Assembly (NCBI GenBank): GCA_964434955.1
Contig: CAYSXI010000018.1
Location: forward strand, 1-45,623
DNA from: JANQLU01 sp964434955
Lineage (GTDB): Bacteria > Planctomycetota > Planctomycetia > Pirellulales > Pirellulaceae
Length of the DNA stretch: 45,623 nucleotides
Reading direction: 5' to 3'
Numbering within the stretch: position 1 is the first letter of the stretch; the number at the start of each line of letters is the position of its first letter. A program made the position numbers and the translations under genes. Positions 16,103 through 24,669 of this stretch are shown here, piece after piece. The notes under the pieces were generated by a model. It was not told the origin of the DNA. It worked only from the letters and a program-made list of their open reading frames with translations, and ran no database searches.

Positions 16103-17077
16103 ATGAATCCAGGTCGCCGCTACGATCAACTTTCAACTTCTTTCGAGCCTTTGTTGGAATCAAGAATCGTGCAAACTACCGCAACCACCAGTTTGTTTAT
16201 CCTTACCTTCCTGCTCGCCGGGTGTGCGTCGAACGAAAATAAAAACCCGGCCAACGACAAGAACGCTGATGCATCCAACCTGCCGAGTCGACAGGAAAAA
16301 AAAGACGATTCAACCGCCGGGGGCCGGAAAGTCCATTTTCTGTTCTGGAATGTTGAGTCAGAAGGCGCGGACCCGAAGGTCATCGCCAAACAAATCCGGC
16401 AGTTCAAGAAATACGACGTTTTCGCATTTTGCGAAGTCAATTTTTCGGACTTCGATACCTTTGAAGAAGCATGCGGAGATTCGTTTGATTCGATCCGATC
16501 GAAGTCCGGGAATCGGGATCGTCTCCAAATCCTCTATAACAAAGAGAAATTCGAGTTGGTTCGCCAAATGGAATTGGACGACATCAATCACGAAGGCCGT
16601 TATCGCTCGCCTTTGGTTGCACACTTGAAAGACAAGGAATCCCAAAAAGAGTTCCTGGTCATGACCGTGCACTTGGCGAGAAACAATCGGAAACCAGAAA
16701 TTCGACAGGGGCAAGCCAAGAAACTCGTAACCTGGGCGCGAGACCAGTCGTTACCCGTCATTGCCATTGGCGATTTCAATTTTGACTTTGTGTTTGAAAC
16801 GGAATCCGGGAACGAAGCATTCAAGATTTTCGTTCGGGACGGCGTTTGGAAATGGGTGCGACCGAAAGAACTGATTGACACCAACTGGTATGACCCGGAG
16901 CCCGATGGAAAAGACAATTTCCCGGGTTCGATTCTGGATTTTGCTTTTGTTGCTGGCGAGGCGACCGAATGGAATCCAGAATCCAAAGTGATCGTTCGGG
17001 AAGGGGATTTTCCTGACGACAAGAAGACGAGTGATCACCGCCCAATCGACTTGATGATCGAACTCCCGGGAAAGTAG
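16103..17077 (+). CDS. Endonuclease/exonuclease/phosphatase-family lipoprotein
   Basis: A hydrophobic stretch SLFILTFLLAGC with a good lipobox (LAGC) is followed by a Lys/Asn/Asp-rich linker and a ~240-residue EEP (DNase I-like) domain. Its motifs are LFWNVES (N of motif I), FAFCEVN (Glu metal ligand), VMTVHLARNN (catalytic His), AIGDFNFD (Asp/Asn) and TSDHRPIDL (C-terminal Asp-His). The substrate may be a nucleic acid, a phosphoinositide-type or another phosphodiester; it acts outside the membrane as a lipoprotein. The start is uncertain: ATG at 16103 gives a long leader, while GTG at 16169, with GGAATCAAG upstream, gives a compact signal peptide that lacks positive charge. It is divergent from the sulfatase and convergent with the next response regulator. 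Confidence 0.82.
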   Translation: MNPGRRYDQLSTSFEPLLESRIVQTTATTSLFILTFLLAGCASNENKNPANDKNADASNLPSRQEKKDDSTAGGRKVHFLFWNVESEGADPKVIAKQIRQFKKYDVFAFCEVNFSDFDTFEEACGDSFDSIRSKSGNRDRLQILYNKEKFELVRQMELDDINHEGRYRSPLVAHLKDKESQKEFLVMTVHLARNNRKPEIRQGQAKKLVTWARDQSLPVIAIGDFNFDFVFETESGNEAFKIFVRDGVWKWVRPKELIDTNWYDPEPDGKDNFPGSILDFAFVAGEATEWNPESKVIVREGDFPDDKKTSDHRPIDLMIELPGK

Positions 17078-17122
17078 TACCGCAAGAAACCAATGCGGTC
17101 GCGGAATGCCTCCTTTCGGTTG

Positions 17123-17503
17123 TTAAACCATCAGGGGTTGCGACTGCAAGCTAGCGCAGATCGACTCCAGCAACTGCGACTTGGTAACGGGCTTTTGCAA
17201 GAATTGGTAGATTTTTGCTTCATTGACTGCCTTGGCAACGGCCGGAATATCCGGTTGCCCGGTCAAAAGGATTCGTTGAACGCTTGGGCAATACTCGGCG
17301 ACCCAAATCAGAAGCTCGACCCCTGACTCCCCCGGCATTCGGTAGTCACTGACCACGACATCAATGGAAGTGGCCTGTAGAACGCTCTTCGCCTCTTCAA
17401 CGTTGTTCGCCGTAAACACTTTGAAGGGAAGATCCTCAAGCGTTCGCTCGATCCCTTTTAGCAGGTTACGATTATCGTCGACAAGAAGAATTCTCTTGTT
17501 CAT
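17123..17503 (-). CDS. Single-domain response regulator (receiver only)
   Basis: A 126-residue CheY-like receiver: acidic pocket VDDN (8-11), phosphoacceptor Asp53 in VVVSDYRMP, Thr in ILLTGQPD and Lys in FLQKPVT. This sub-type (SDYRMPG, LLTGQPD) is like the receivers of HD-GYP/RpfG-type regulators. The ATG at 17503 has GAGGAA upstream and overlaps the stop of the upstream pseudo-receiver gene by 4 bp (ATGA), so the two are translationally coupled. No output domain is present, so it must act through protein contact, probably as target or competitor for the histidine kinase encoded two genes upstream. Confidence 0.88.
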   Translation of the reverse strand: MNKRILLVDDNRNLLKGIERTLEDLPFKVFTANNVEEAKSVLQATSIDVVVSDYRMPGESGVELLIWVAEYCPSVQRILLTGQPDIPAVAKAVNEAKIYQFLQKPVTKSQLLESICASLQSQPLMV

Positions 17504-18024
17504 TTGCTGGATTCCTCGAGTAAGTTTACTTTGCGCTGACTTAGCTGCCCCGAGTGCCAAGGATTCAAATTGGCTCGTCCGCTTTTCTTGGCCCCGAATG
17601 GCGTACGAATGATACTGCGGCCACCAATGAACGGATCCGAGCTTCGGAATTCACCGGGCGAATTCTTTTCGGCGACCATCTCGATCAGCTTCGATTTGAT
17701 TCGCGGCAATGGGCAAGGTTTGTTGACGAATGGAATCTCGCACAAACGAAACAAAACTCGTTGCTCCCGTGAAACATACCCGGCAAGGATCAGGCACTCG
17801 CAATGGGGCTGTAGTTCCTTAAGGCGGACATAGAGAGATGTACCATCGGCGCATCTCATATTGGTTTCAGCCACAACGGCGTCGATCGTTTGTTGACTCA
17901 ATAACCCCGTGGCCTGGTCGGCGTTCGTGGCGACGTGAATTTCCCAGGACTCGTCCTCGAGGTAAAACCAGCGCTGGATGGTCCGGAGAATGATGGGTTC
18001 GTGGTCGACAAAGAGAACTCTCAT
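17500..18024 (-). CDS. Degenerate (pseudo-)receiver protein, Asp replaced by Glu
   Basis: A 174-residue protein. The first ~120 residues follow the receiver fold: VLFVDHEP (3-10) holds one acidic residue plus Glu9, and the conserved Lys is Lys102 in FVNKPC. The phosphoacceptor position has Glu53 (AVVAETNM) instead of Asp, and the switch Thr/Ser is replaced by Ala81 (LILAGY). It therefore probably cannot be phosphorylated and may mimic a permanently active state. The C-terminal ~55 residues (GGRSIIRTPFGAKKSGR) are basic and unfamiliar. The ATG at 18024 has AGGAGG 9 bp upstream and overlaps the upstream kinase stop (ATGA); the downstream receiver also overlaps it. Confidence 0.8.
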   Translation of the reverse strand: MRVLFVDHEPIILRTIQRWFYLEDESWEIHVATNADQATGLLSQQTIDAVVAETNMRCADGTSLYVRLKELQPHCECLILAGYVSREQRVLFRLCEIPFVNKPCPLPRIKSKLIEMVAEKNSPGEFRSSDPFIGGRSIIRTPFGAKKSGRANLNPWHSGQLSQRKVNLLEESSK

Positions 18025-19886
18025 GGGCACAACCCTCCTTGGGACAGCTCAAGCTGGTCTGGTTTCGCAGAATGATTGTGTTTTGGCAGTTGGACGACAA
18101 ACGTTGTGCCTTCGTTCGGTTGGACTTCACACCATAACCGCCCGTTGTGTTTTTGGACAAAAACCGCATGAGCAATTGCGAGGCCTTGCCCGGTGCCCCT
18201 TCCCACTTCTTTGGTTGTGAAAAAGGGCTCGAAAATCCGATCCCGAATGTCTTCTGGAATTCCACCACCGGTATCGGTGATACGAACTTCGACAAAATGT
18301 TCCAGGTTGCGAGAGCTTATCGATATCGATCCCTTACCGCGGTCTCCTTGATTCTTCGCCTTGGACGCGATTGCATGGCACGCGTTGACAATGATGTTGA
18401 GAAAGGCCTGATTCAGCTCCATTGGCAAGCCCTGAATTTCCGGCAGCTTTAGATCGAGACTCGTCAGCACGTTTGCGATGAGCTTCCATTCGTTTTTGGC
18501 GACCGTGATGGCTGAGCTAACCACGTGATTGAGGTCGACACTCGTTTTCTCAGCTGAGCCGGGGTGTGAAAACTCCTTCATCGCCGCAACGATACTTGCG
18601 ATCGACTCAATTCCTTCACACGTTTCCTGAATGGCGTCGGGGATCTGATGATTGATCGAAGTCAGCTTTGCTTCCTCAACCTGTTTTGAAAACGTCTCGG
18701 CGAATTGACGGGTTTCGTCTGCGAGCCGAAGTTTTTCAGGAAGGACCGGCAAGTTTTCCAGGAGCGGTCGTATTCGGTTGAAACACTTTTCCAAATAGCG
18801 AACGTTGTCACCGATGTATTGGATGGGCGTATTAATTTCGTGAGCCACTCCCGCTGCCAATTGCCCGACCGCCTCGAGCCGCAAAGCGCGTTGCAGTTGT
18901 TCCTCCAGAAACGTTTGTTCGGTAATGTCAGATCCAAGAATGAGACATTCACTGGATCGAGAGGTTTGATCCGTCGGATAGACCGTGACGCCCAATCTTC
19001 GAGATTCGCCCTGCGAATCCAACACCGAGACTTCAAACTTTGCCGCACGCTTCTTGACCATCGCCCGCATGATTTGTCGGAGATAGGCTTTTTTTTGCCA
19101 ACGGATATCGAGTTGGTCGAAATGCTCTCCGACGACTTCATTCTTTGGCAAATCAAAAACTTGCTCCGCAACCGGATTCCATCTGCGAACCCGACCTTTG
19201 GTATCGAGGCTGACGAGCAAACTCGAGATCGACTGCAACAACTGTTCTGCATCGGCCTCGGCGGCTTCCAACTCCCTGGATTGACTCGCGACGGTTTGCT
19301 CGAGTTGGTCCATTCGAACGGTCAGTTCGTCCAGCTTCCTGCGGCGACTTGATAACGCTGCCGCCGCTTGCGAGATTTCGACGGTATCAAACGGCTTCTT
19401 TAGAATGAGAAATTGATTTGAATTCGAAAGCCTCGACGCGATCTCTTTAAATGAATGGTCTGAGTAGGCGGTGCAAATGACAATTTGAAGATCGGGATCC
19501 GCTTGCCAAAGTCGTTCGATTGTCTCAACACCATCCCAACCCGGAGGCATGCGCATATCGACAAATGCCATGTCAAAGCGTTTCTCCTGGGCCAGGTCTT
19601 TCTCGAGAATCTCTAGACCGTCCTTGCCCTGCAACGCGCACGAAATCTCGAACACCTGTTCCGGCTCTTCCGGTTCCGGAACTTCTTCGGCAAATCCAAA
19701 AAGTTCCGCTTCCAGTTTCTCGAGTTCCGTATCGATTCCTGATCCCGCAAGAATCTTGCGGAAGTCGTCGTGAATGGCCTGATTGTCATCAATCACCAGG
19801 ACTCGCGCTGGATGGGCACCATCCTCCTGGTTCACTTGGTCATTCCGTTTCGAACTGGATTCGAGCAAATTAATTTGCGTCACCAC
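18021..19886 (-). CDS. Hybrid sensor histidine kinase: N-terminal receiver, PAS, kinase
   Basis: A 621-residue soluble protein. The receiver (~27-170) has Asp110 in MAFVDMRMPPGWDG and carries an insertion rich in acidic residues and Pro after helix 1 (~45-78). A coiled linker (~180-215) leads to a PAS domain (~217-322). The kinase core follows: phosphoacceptor His349 in AAGVAHEINTP, N-box NIIVNACHAI, G1 box DTGGGIPEDIRD, F-box FEPFFTTK and G2 box GTGQGLAIA. It has no membrane helix, so it senses a cytoplasmic signal or is controlled through its receiver by the next kinase. It is the first gene of a kinase, pseudo-receiver, receiver cluster with ATGA overlaps downstream. The start is a GTG; an adjacent GTG at 19883 is equally possible. 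Confidence 0.9.
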   Translation of the reverse strand: MVTQINLLESSSKRNDQVNQEDGAHPARVLVIDDNQAIHDDFRKILAGSGIDTELEKLEAELFGFAEEVPEPEEPEQVFEISCALQGKDGLEILEKDLAQEKRFDMAFVDMRMPPGWDGVETIERLWQADPDLQIVICTAYSDHSFKEIASRLSNSNQFLILKKPFDTVEISQAAAALSSRRRKLDELTVRMDQLEQTVASQSRELEAAEADAEQLLQSISSLLVSLDTKGRVRRWNPVAEQVFDLPKNEVVGEHFDQLDIRWQKKAYLRQIMRAMVKKRAAKFEVSVLDSQGESRRLGVTVYPTDQTSRSSECLILGSDITEQTFLEEQLQRALRLEAVGQLAAGVAHEINTPIQYIGDNVRYLEKCFNRIRPLLENLPVLPEKLRLADETRQFAETFSKQVEEAKLTSINHQIPDAIQETCEGIESIASIVAAMKEFSHPGSAEKTSVDLNHVVSSAITVAKNEWKLIANVLTSLDLKLPEIQGLPMELNQAFLNIIVNACHAIASKAKNQGDRGKGSISISSRNLEHFVEVRITDTGGGIPEDIRDRIFEPFFTTKEVGRGTGQGLAIAHAVFVQKHNGRLWCEVQPNEGTTFVVQLPKHNHSAKPDQLELSQGGLCP

Positions 19887-19925
19887 TTCTGCCCCCGTGT
19901 TTTGAAACGTCCAGCTCGCTGCCGA

Positions 19926-21662
19926 TTAAACTCGGTTCGCCCAGTGATGGATCAAATCAAACAAAACCTGTTTGCGAATCGGCTTGGTCGTGTAATCGGT
20001 GCAACCGGCGTCCGTACACTTTTTGCGATCGCCTTCCATTGCATGGGCCGTCAGCGCGATGATGGGGTTCTGATACCCTCCCTGACGAAGCAAGGTCGTC
20101 GCCTGGTAGCCATCCATCTCGGGCATCTGCATATCCATCAAAACGATATCGTAGGGCGTACCCGACTGGAATTCCTCCATGATTTTCTCGTATGCGGTTT
20201 TGCCATCGTCGGCGACGTCCACCTTGGCGCCAGCCTTTTTGAGCATGGCAGACACGAAGAACTGATTGACCTTTTCGTCTTCGGCCAAAAGGATTCGGTA
20301 GTCCAACGGTCGATCAACATCCACCGTTTCCGTCTCCGTTTTCGCTTCGCCCGTGTAACAAATCGAATCGGGCGAGCGACGCGTATTTCCGACAGGTAAC
20401 AAAAGCGTAAACAGCGACCCTTTGTTTTCGATGCTGTCCGCGGTGATATCGCCACCGAGTTGCTCAGCCAGACGTTTGCTGACCGTGAGGCCAAGGCCGG
20501 TCCCGCCAAATCGACGCGTCAATGATCCATCGGCCTGCGTAAAGGGCTCAAAGATGGCTTTTAGTTTTTCGGGACGAATACCAATACCGGTATCGCGAAC
20601 TCCCATCTTGAAAAATGGAATGCCCTCGATGTCCGTTGTTTCCACCCGTAGTGTCACGGCACCGTCGGTCGTGAACTTGATCGCATTGCCAACGAGGTTG
20701 ATCAAGATCTGTTTCAATCGAAGCGGGTCCGTCTTGAATTCAATTGGGATTCCCTCTTCAACGTTCAGCTCCAGCGCGATTCCTTTTTCATTGGCTTTGA
20801 CGGCCATCGTCGAAATGATGTCGTCACAGATTTCCTGCGGCGAACACCATAGCCGCTCAATCACAAGTTTTCCGGCTTCGATTTTGGACAAGTCCAGAAT
20901 TTGATTGATCACATTGAGCAGGTGATTACCACTCTTGATGATCGTATTGACGGCATAGGATTGCTCTTCCGACATGTTGTTGCAGGTGTCACCGGTCAGG
21001 AAGGTTTCGGCATATCCCAAGATGGAAGTGAGTGGAGTTCGCAGCTCATGGCTCATGTTGGCCAGAAACTCGGACTTGGCAACGCTGGCCTGCTCTGCCC
21101 GTGTCGCGACTTCTTTCAATGTTTGAGTTCGTTCTTCGACAATATCCTCAAGTTCATTGAGGCGAATGGATGCCAGGCGGCCAAGATGCCGTTTTTCGCT
21201 GAGCGATGCAGCCAGCTGAGCAACTTCAACGGTGTCAAATGGCTTCTTCAGAATCAACAGTTTGTCCGTTTGTCCGAGCCGATTGCAAATCTCTTCCCAG
21301 GTGTAGTCGGAGTAGGCGGTGCAGATAACCACTTGGAGGTCCGGGTCCTTTTCCCAGAGCTTTTCAATCGTTTCGACACCGTCCCAACCGGGAGGCATAC
21401 GCATATCGACGAATGCCACGTCATAGCCGTCGCCGCTTTCGACGGCTTCCTTCAACATTTCGAATCCGTCTTTTCCTTGCGAAGCGTACTGAAGCTCGTA
21501 GCTATTGTCTTCCTTGTCGTCAATTTCTGTTCCGAAAAACTCAGCTTCCAGCTCGAGCAGCTCGGTATCCTGTTCCTTGCGTTCCAGGATTTTCCGGAAG
21601 TCGTCGTGAATCGCCTGATTGTCGTCAATGACCAGGATGCGTCGTGATTTCGTTTGGTTCAT
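19926..21662 (-). CDS. Hybrid sensor histidine kinase: receiver, kinase, receiver
   Basis: A 578-residue soluble protein with a receiver (~8-155, Asp86 in VAFVDMRMPPGWDG) closely similar to that of the 18021-19886 kinase and sharing its acidic insertion after helix 1 (DTELLELEAEFFG). A coiled-coil linker (~165-195) leads to the kinase: His205 in ANMSHELRTPLTS, N-box ILINLVGNAIKF, G1 DTGIGI, G2 GGTGLGLTVS. A second receiver has Asp510 in IVLMDMQMPEMDG. Such dual-receiver kinases usually act in a phosphorelay that needs a histidine-phosphotransfer domain; none is in this gene. The gap to the downstream kinase is only 39 bp, so both are likely to be transcribed together. The high similarity of the N-terminal receivers suggests local duplication. 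Confidence 0.92.
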   Translation of the reverse strand: MNQTKSRRILVIDDNQAIHDDFRKILERKEQDTELLELEAEFFGTEIDDKEDNSYELQYASQGKDGFEMLKEAVESGDGYDVAFVDMRMPPGWDGVETIEKLWEKDPDLQVVICTAYSDYTWEEICNRLGQTDKLLILKKPFDTVEVAQLAASLSEKRHLGRLASIRLNELEDIVEERTQTLKEVATRAEQASVAKSEFLANMSHELRTPLTSILGYAETFLTGDTCNNMSEEQSYAVNTIIKSGNHLLNVINQILDLSKIEAGKLVIERLWCSPQEICDDIISTMAVKANEKGIALELNVEEGIPIEFKTDPLRLKQILINLVGNAIKFTTDGAVTLRVETTDIEGIPFFKMGVRDTGIGIRPEKLKAIFEPFTQADGSLTRRFGGTGLGLTVSKRLAEQLGGDITADSIENKGSLFTLLLPVGNTRRSPDSICYTGEAKTETETVDVDRPLDYRILLAEDEKVNQFFVSAMLKKAGAKVDVADDGKTAYEKIMEEFQSGTPYDIVLMDMQMPEMDGYQATTLLRQGGYQNPIIALTAHAMEGDRKKCTDAGCTDYTTKPIRKQVLFDLIHHWANRV

Positions 21663-21799
21663 GGTTGAATTCCAGAGACAGGATTGGCTTCGACCTGAAG
21701 GACTTACTCTGGCAACAAGTGAACTCTGCTGCCCCAGCGCCCAAAAAATGTTCGTGTAAAATTAGCTTATGGATTTCGATCGTTGGCTTGTTTTCGTTT

Positions 21800-23062
21800 T
21801 CATCCACCACCAATTGGAGTTCGTTTGATCGGCAGCTTCAGCCGAAATGTCGCTCCCGTACCCGGCCCGTCACTTTGTGCCGCGAGTGAACCACCCATTT
21901 CGGTCGCCGCGTTCATGCAACTATGCAGCCCGAAACCGTGTCCCGTTTTCTTGGTCGTGAAGCCGTGCTGGAAAATTTTTCCCAGATGTTCATTTCGAAT
22001 TCCTGAACCGTTGTCGGTAACATCCACGACCACGCAGGCGGATTCCTCGTAGATATCAATCACAACGCAGGGATCGTTGATGGTATGGCCGCTCAACGCG
22101 TCTTTTGCATTCGTGATCAAGTTGACAAGAATCTGCAGAATCTTGTGTTTGTCCGATTCAATGGATGGAATTGCCTCAAAGTTCTTGATCAGGTCGATTT
22201 TGTGATTCACCAAGGAGCCACTCACAGCAGTCAGGGCATCTTCCATGATCTGGATCATGTTGATTTCCTGGGAAGTGCCTGACAGTTTCGCGTACGATTG
22301 CTGAACGTTGACGATTTCTTTGATGTGGTCGACGTTTTTCACAAGGTTGTGAACTTCTTCGATCAACTCGCTGCGATTTTCGATTAACGTTTTGTTGAGC
22401 CGACAGATGTATTGTGGGAGAACCTTCCCGCGCTGGTCATTGGTGACAAAGTCCGAGAAGTTCTCCATATTTTGAGAAATGATATCCGTCAAACGGTTGA
22501 GCGAAGCGACCGGGCTGTTCTCGAGACGGTGTTCAACGATGCCTGCCGAGATACTCACGCTGTTGAGAACATTTCCAACATTGTGAAGAACGCCCGTCGC
22601 CATCTCATTGGCTTCCGAAACGCGGGCCATTTCGGCGATCCGATGTTCGATTTCAATCTCTTCCGTGATATCGGCAAGCGAGAGATAGATGAAAAGGTTT
22701 TCACCGATCGCAATCTGTTTGATGGCCGCGCGATAGTTCTTTTTCGATTCACCGTGCTGCGTTGAAAAAGCCCAGCTCATGTACTCCGGGTTTTCACCCC
22801 GCTGTTGTCTCAGCGCGCTCGCGAGAATCAACTGCCATTTGCCGCCCTTCAGTTCGATCAGCATGTCAGAAAAATTGCAGCCTGCTTCGGCCAACAGGGG
22901 AACGTCGCAGTTGGATTCAATGTATCGCTGCCATTCCTTGTTACACGCAACCAGTTCTGTCTCTTGATTCAGAAGACAAATCGCGCGATCGACTTCGTCC
23001 AGCATGCAGCCGAACAAATCCGTCGCGGAAACCGAAGCCAAGTTGTCTGACGTGACGGTCAT
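21800..23062 (-). CDS. Sensor histidine kinase with PAS-like N-terminus and HNVGN-type phosphoacceptor
   Basis: A 420-residue protein from the ATG at 23062; a TTG at 23095 is an alternative. The N-terminal ~140 residues are PAS-like (DRAICLLNQETELVACNKEW and SLADITEEI). The phosphoacceptor box is ATGVLHNVGNVLNSV with His160, a type seen in kinases often linked to PAS or MASE sensors. The ATPase part has LVNLITNAKDAL (N-box), DNGSGI (G1), HGFTTKKTGHGFGLHS (F/G2). It has no membrane helices. It starts 5 bp after the stop of the RedB-like gene, implying co-transcription and perhaps a redox-related signal; that link is inference. A cognate regulator is not obvious among the neighbours. Confidence 0.88.
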   Translation of the reverse strand: MTVTSDNLASVSATDLFGCMLDEVDRAICLLNQETELVACNKEWQRYIESNCDVPLLAEAGCNFSDMLIELKGGKWQLILASALRQQRGENPEYMSWAFSTQHGESKKNYRAAIKQIAIGENLFIYLSLADITEEIEIEHRIAEMARVSEANEMATGVLHNVGNVLNSVSISAGIVEHRLENSPVASLNRLTDIISQNMENFSDFVTNDQRGKVLPQYICRLNKTLIENRSELIEEVHNLVKNVDHIKEIVNVQQSYAKLSGTSQEINMIQIMEDALTAVSGSLVNHKIDLIKNFEAIPSIESDKHKILQILVNLITNAKDALSGHTINDPCVVIDIYEESACVVVDVTDNGSGIRNEHLGKIFQHGFTTKKTGHGFGLHSCMNAATEMGGSLAAQSDGPGTGATFRLKLPIKRTPIGGG

Positions 23063-23066
23063 ACTA

Positions 23067-23699
23067 TTACCCGGCCTCGTTGCTTCTGGATTCAAATAGC
23101 GGGCAACCGAATACAGGCCGAGTTACAGGCGAGTCGCCAAGGTTGTTTATCAAACTTTCGAGAATGACTCGCAGGCTCGAACCCGACAGGATGCCCTGGG
23201 GGCCAGGCGTCGTGCCATGGGGATTTGAGATCCCACCGGAGAACCCAAGTCGTTCATTGCGGTTATAGACAAGCACATGCCCTGAGGTGCGAACCCCAAA
23301 AGATTCAGTAAGGACTCCGCGACGGTCCATGGTCACGGCCATCCCCGGTAATTTGGCGATTTGCTGAGTCGTCTCGGAGTTGGCTTTTTGGAGATTCAAA
23401 TGGATTGGCCAATAGATGAACGTTCGGCAATTGCATCCGACGGGGAGGTGTTTCGTCAACAGTTCAAGTTGCTTCACCGTGTCGCTTGCAAATGGGCAAT
23501 AGGGATGGGCAAACAAGAAGATGGATGGTTGACCCGCCTTCTGCCCGAACAGAGCTCGAGCCGCGTCCGGAATCCGATCGACCGGACTGCCGGAATCCCC
23601 GGGCGAGATATTTTCCTGTTGATTGCGTCCCACCATGACACAATTGCTCGTGCCGAAAAGAGATGGAAGCTGGTGACTCACGCGTCGGTTCCACCCCAC
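23067..23699 (-). CDS. RedB-like thioredoxin-fold protein
   Basis: A 210-residue protein. The middle part resembles the RedB family of thioredoxin-like proteins: FLFAHPYCPFASDTVKQL with a single Cys68 where RedB and thioredoxins have their active-site Cys region, and a C-terminal block with TSGHVLVYNRNERLGFSGGIS as in RedB (TSG..LY..-..FSGGIT). Only one cysteine is in the CPFA motif, so a classical two-Cys redox centre is missing at that site; other Cys (92/94, and 201) exist. The GTG start at 23699 has AGGA 7 bp upstream. Its stop is 4 bp before the kinase start. Cellular location is not clear because no signal peptide is seen. Confidence 0.6.
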   Translation of the reverse strand: MGWNRRVSHQLPSLFGTSNCVMVGRNQQENISPGDSGSPVDRIPDAARALFGQKAGQPSIFLFAHPYCPFASDTVKQLELLTKHLPVGCNCRTFIYWPIHLNLQKANSETTQQIAKLPGMAVTMDRRGVLTESFGVRTSGHVLVYNRNERLGFSGGISNPHGTTPGPQGILSGSSLRVILESLINNLGDSPVTRPVFGCPLFESRSNEAG

Positions 23700-23863
23700 A
23701 TCGGCATCCTAAAACCAAGTTTGCCGCACTGAACAATCGGGGCAGGTAGATTGAACTTGCTCTTAAACCTAGTTCGGCCTAGTGAAGCTGCGGAAAGAAA
23801 TCCGAAAGAATTAGGGAAGCGAGGACGACCGCGCAGACATTCCGGAAAAGATTTCCCTGCCGC

Positions 23864-23883
23864 GAAAAATTTGCCCGGCAAAG
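23864..23883 (-). terminator. Short hairpin with T-run after the GAP1-like gene
   Basis: On the minus strand TTTGC-CGG-GCAAA (23882-23870) is followed by TTTTT. The stem is only 5 bp, so this is a weak terminator candidate for the end of the chemosensory gene run (last stop at 23920). The rest of the 220-bp gap holds no gene that I can see. Confidence 0.35.
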
Positions 23884-23919
23884 TTTTCAGGTTCCGGAAC
23901 TGCAACTGAACGAATTGCG

Positions 23920-24669
23920 CTAGTAGGATGTTGTCGCCAGCGCGGCATTCTGGTGTTGACGCATCACCGGGACTAGCGAAACTCCATTGCGAGTGAAATA
24001 AGCACGAATATCGATGCCCGGACGAAAGACGTGATGGATCCGAAATGGTCGTTGCGACGAAGGCTTTAGCCCCGTCGTGAAACTGATCTCCAGTCGTTTT
24101 TCCATTGGCATGGCGTGAAGAACGGATTGAACCGCTCGCCTCGCAATCGGCGCATCAACCAGCGTAATCGACTTGTCTGCCAGCAGCGATTTGGTCGAAT
24201 CGGAGACAAAAGCCTCGCGACTTAACCTCCCCTTTAGCCGCGGGAGCAAGGCATAGCGATCAGGCAAGACGGCCCGCTCATGGAATGGTTGAGACCGAAC
24301 AAAGCTCAGGTAACCGCAAGTTCTTGCCGTTTCAAGCAATGAAATGGGATCATTGGCGTAGCCCGCGAGCTGACTGCGAGTGGCAATCAACACCATGGTC
24401 ACGGTTTGCAGGCCGCCACGGCCGCTGTATTCAGGGCCACCCAAGACCGTCCTTGAAATACCAAAGCGGTCCTCGTCCAGGGGAAAGAAATTGATGCTAA
24501 AGGCATTGCTCTTTCGCGAAAGCATGGCGTCGTGTGACGGACACCATCGACAAAGAGCTTGCGCAAGGGTTTCATCAACTCCCGCTGAACGCGCGACCAC
24601 ATGATAACCCGAAAGCTTCTGTGATCGCGTCGACGTGAATAACGCTTGCTCTAGTTCCATTGCTTCCAA
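23920..24669 (-). CDS. GAP1-N-like GTPase-associated protein
   Basis: A 249-residue protein. The N-terminus (QALFTSTRSQKLSGYHVVARSAGVD in two parts, ~8-32) has the pattern of GTPase-associated protein 1 N-terminal domains: a Thr-Ser strand, a Gly-Tyr-His turn and then an ARS-x-G-[VL] segment; the FFPLDEDRFGISRTVLGGPEYSGRGG region also fits. The C-terminal part (RRAVQSVLHAMPMEKRLEIS, FTTGLKPSSQRPFRIHHV) resembles the conserved helix and FxTGLxxSxxRP motif of the same family. Such proteins are encoded beside TRAFAC-type GTPases and are thought to regulate them. Here the gene overlaps the GTPase stop by 19 bp (or 10 bp with ATG at 24660), so the two are translationally coupled. The family is recalled, not searched. 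Confidence 0.6.
   Translation of the reverse strand: MEAMELEQALFTSTRSQKLSGYHVVARSAGVDETLAQALCRWCPSHDAMLSRKSNAFSINFFPLDEDRFGISRTVLGGPEYSGRGGLQTVTMVLIATRSQLAGYANDPISLLETARTCGYLSFVRSQPFHERAVLPDRYALLPRLKGRLSREAFVSDSTKSLLADKSITLVDAPIARRAVQSVLHAMPMEKRLEISFTTGLKPSSQRPFRIHHVFRPGIDIRAYFTRNGVSLVPVMRQHQNAALATTSY

Noticed and set aside
17079..17099. ACCGCA/TGCGGT hairpin between convergent genes
   Set aside because: Six-bp stem with a 9-nt loop and no U-run; too weak to call a terminator.
19770..21647. Long plus-strand frames (19770-20399, 20901-21647)
   Set aside because: They are antisense to the two hybrid kinases, whose motifs are unambiguous.
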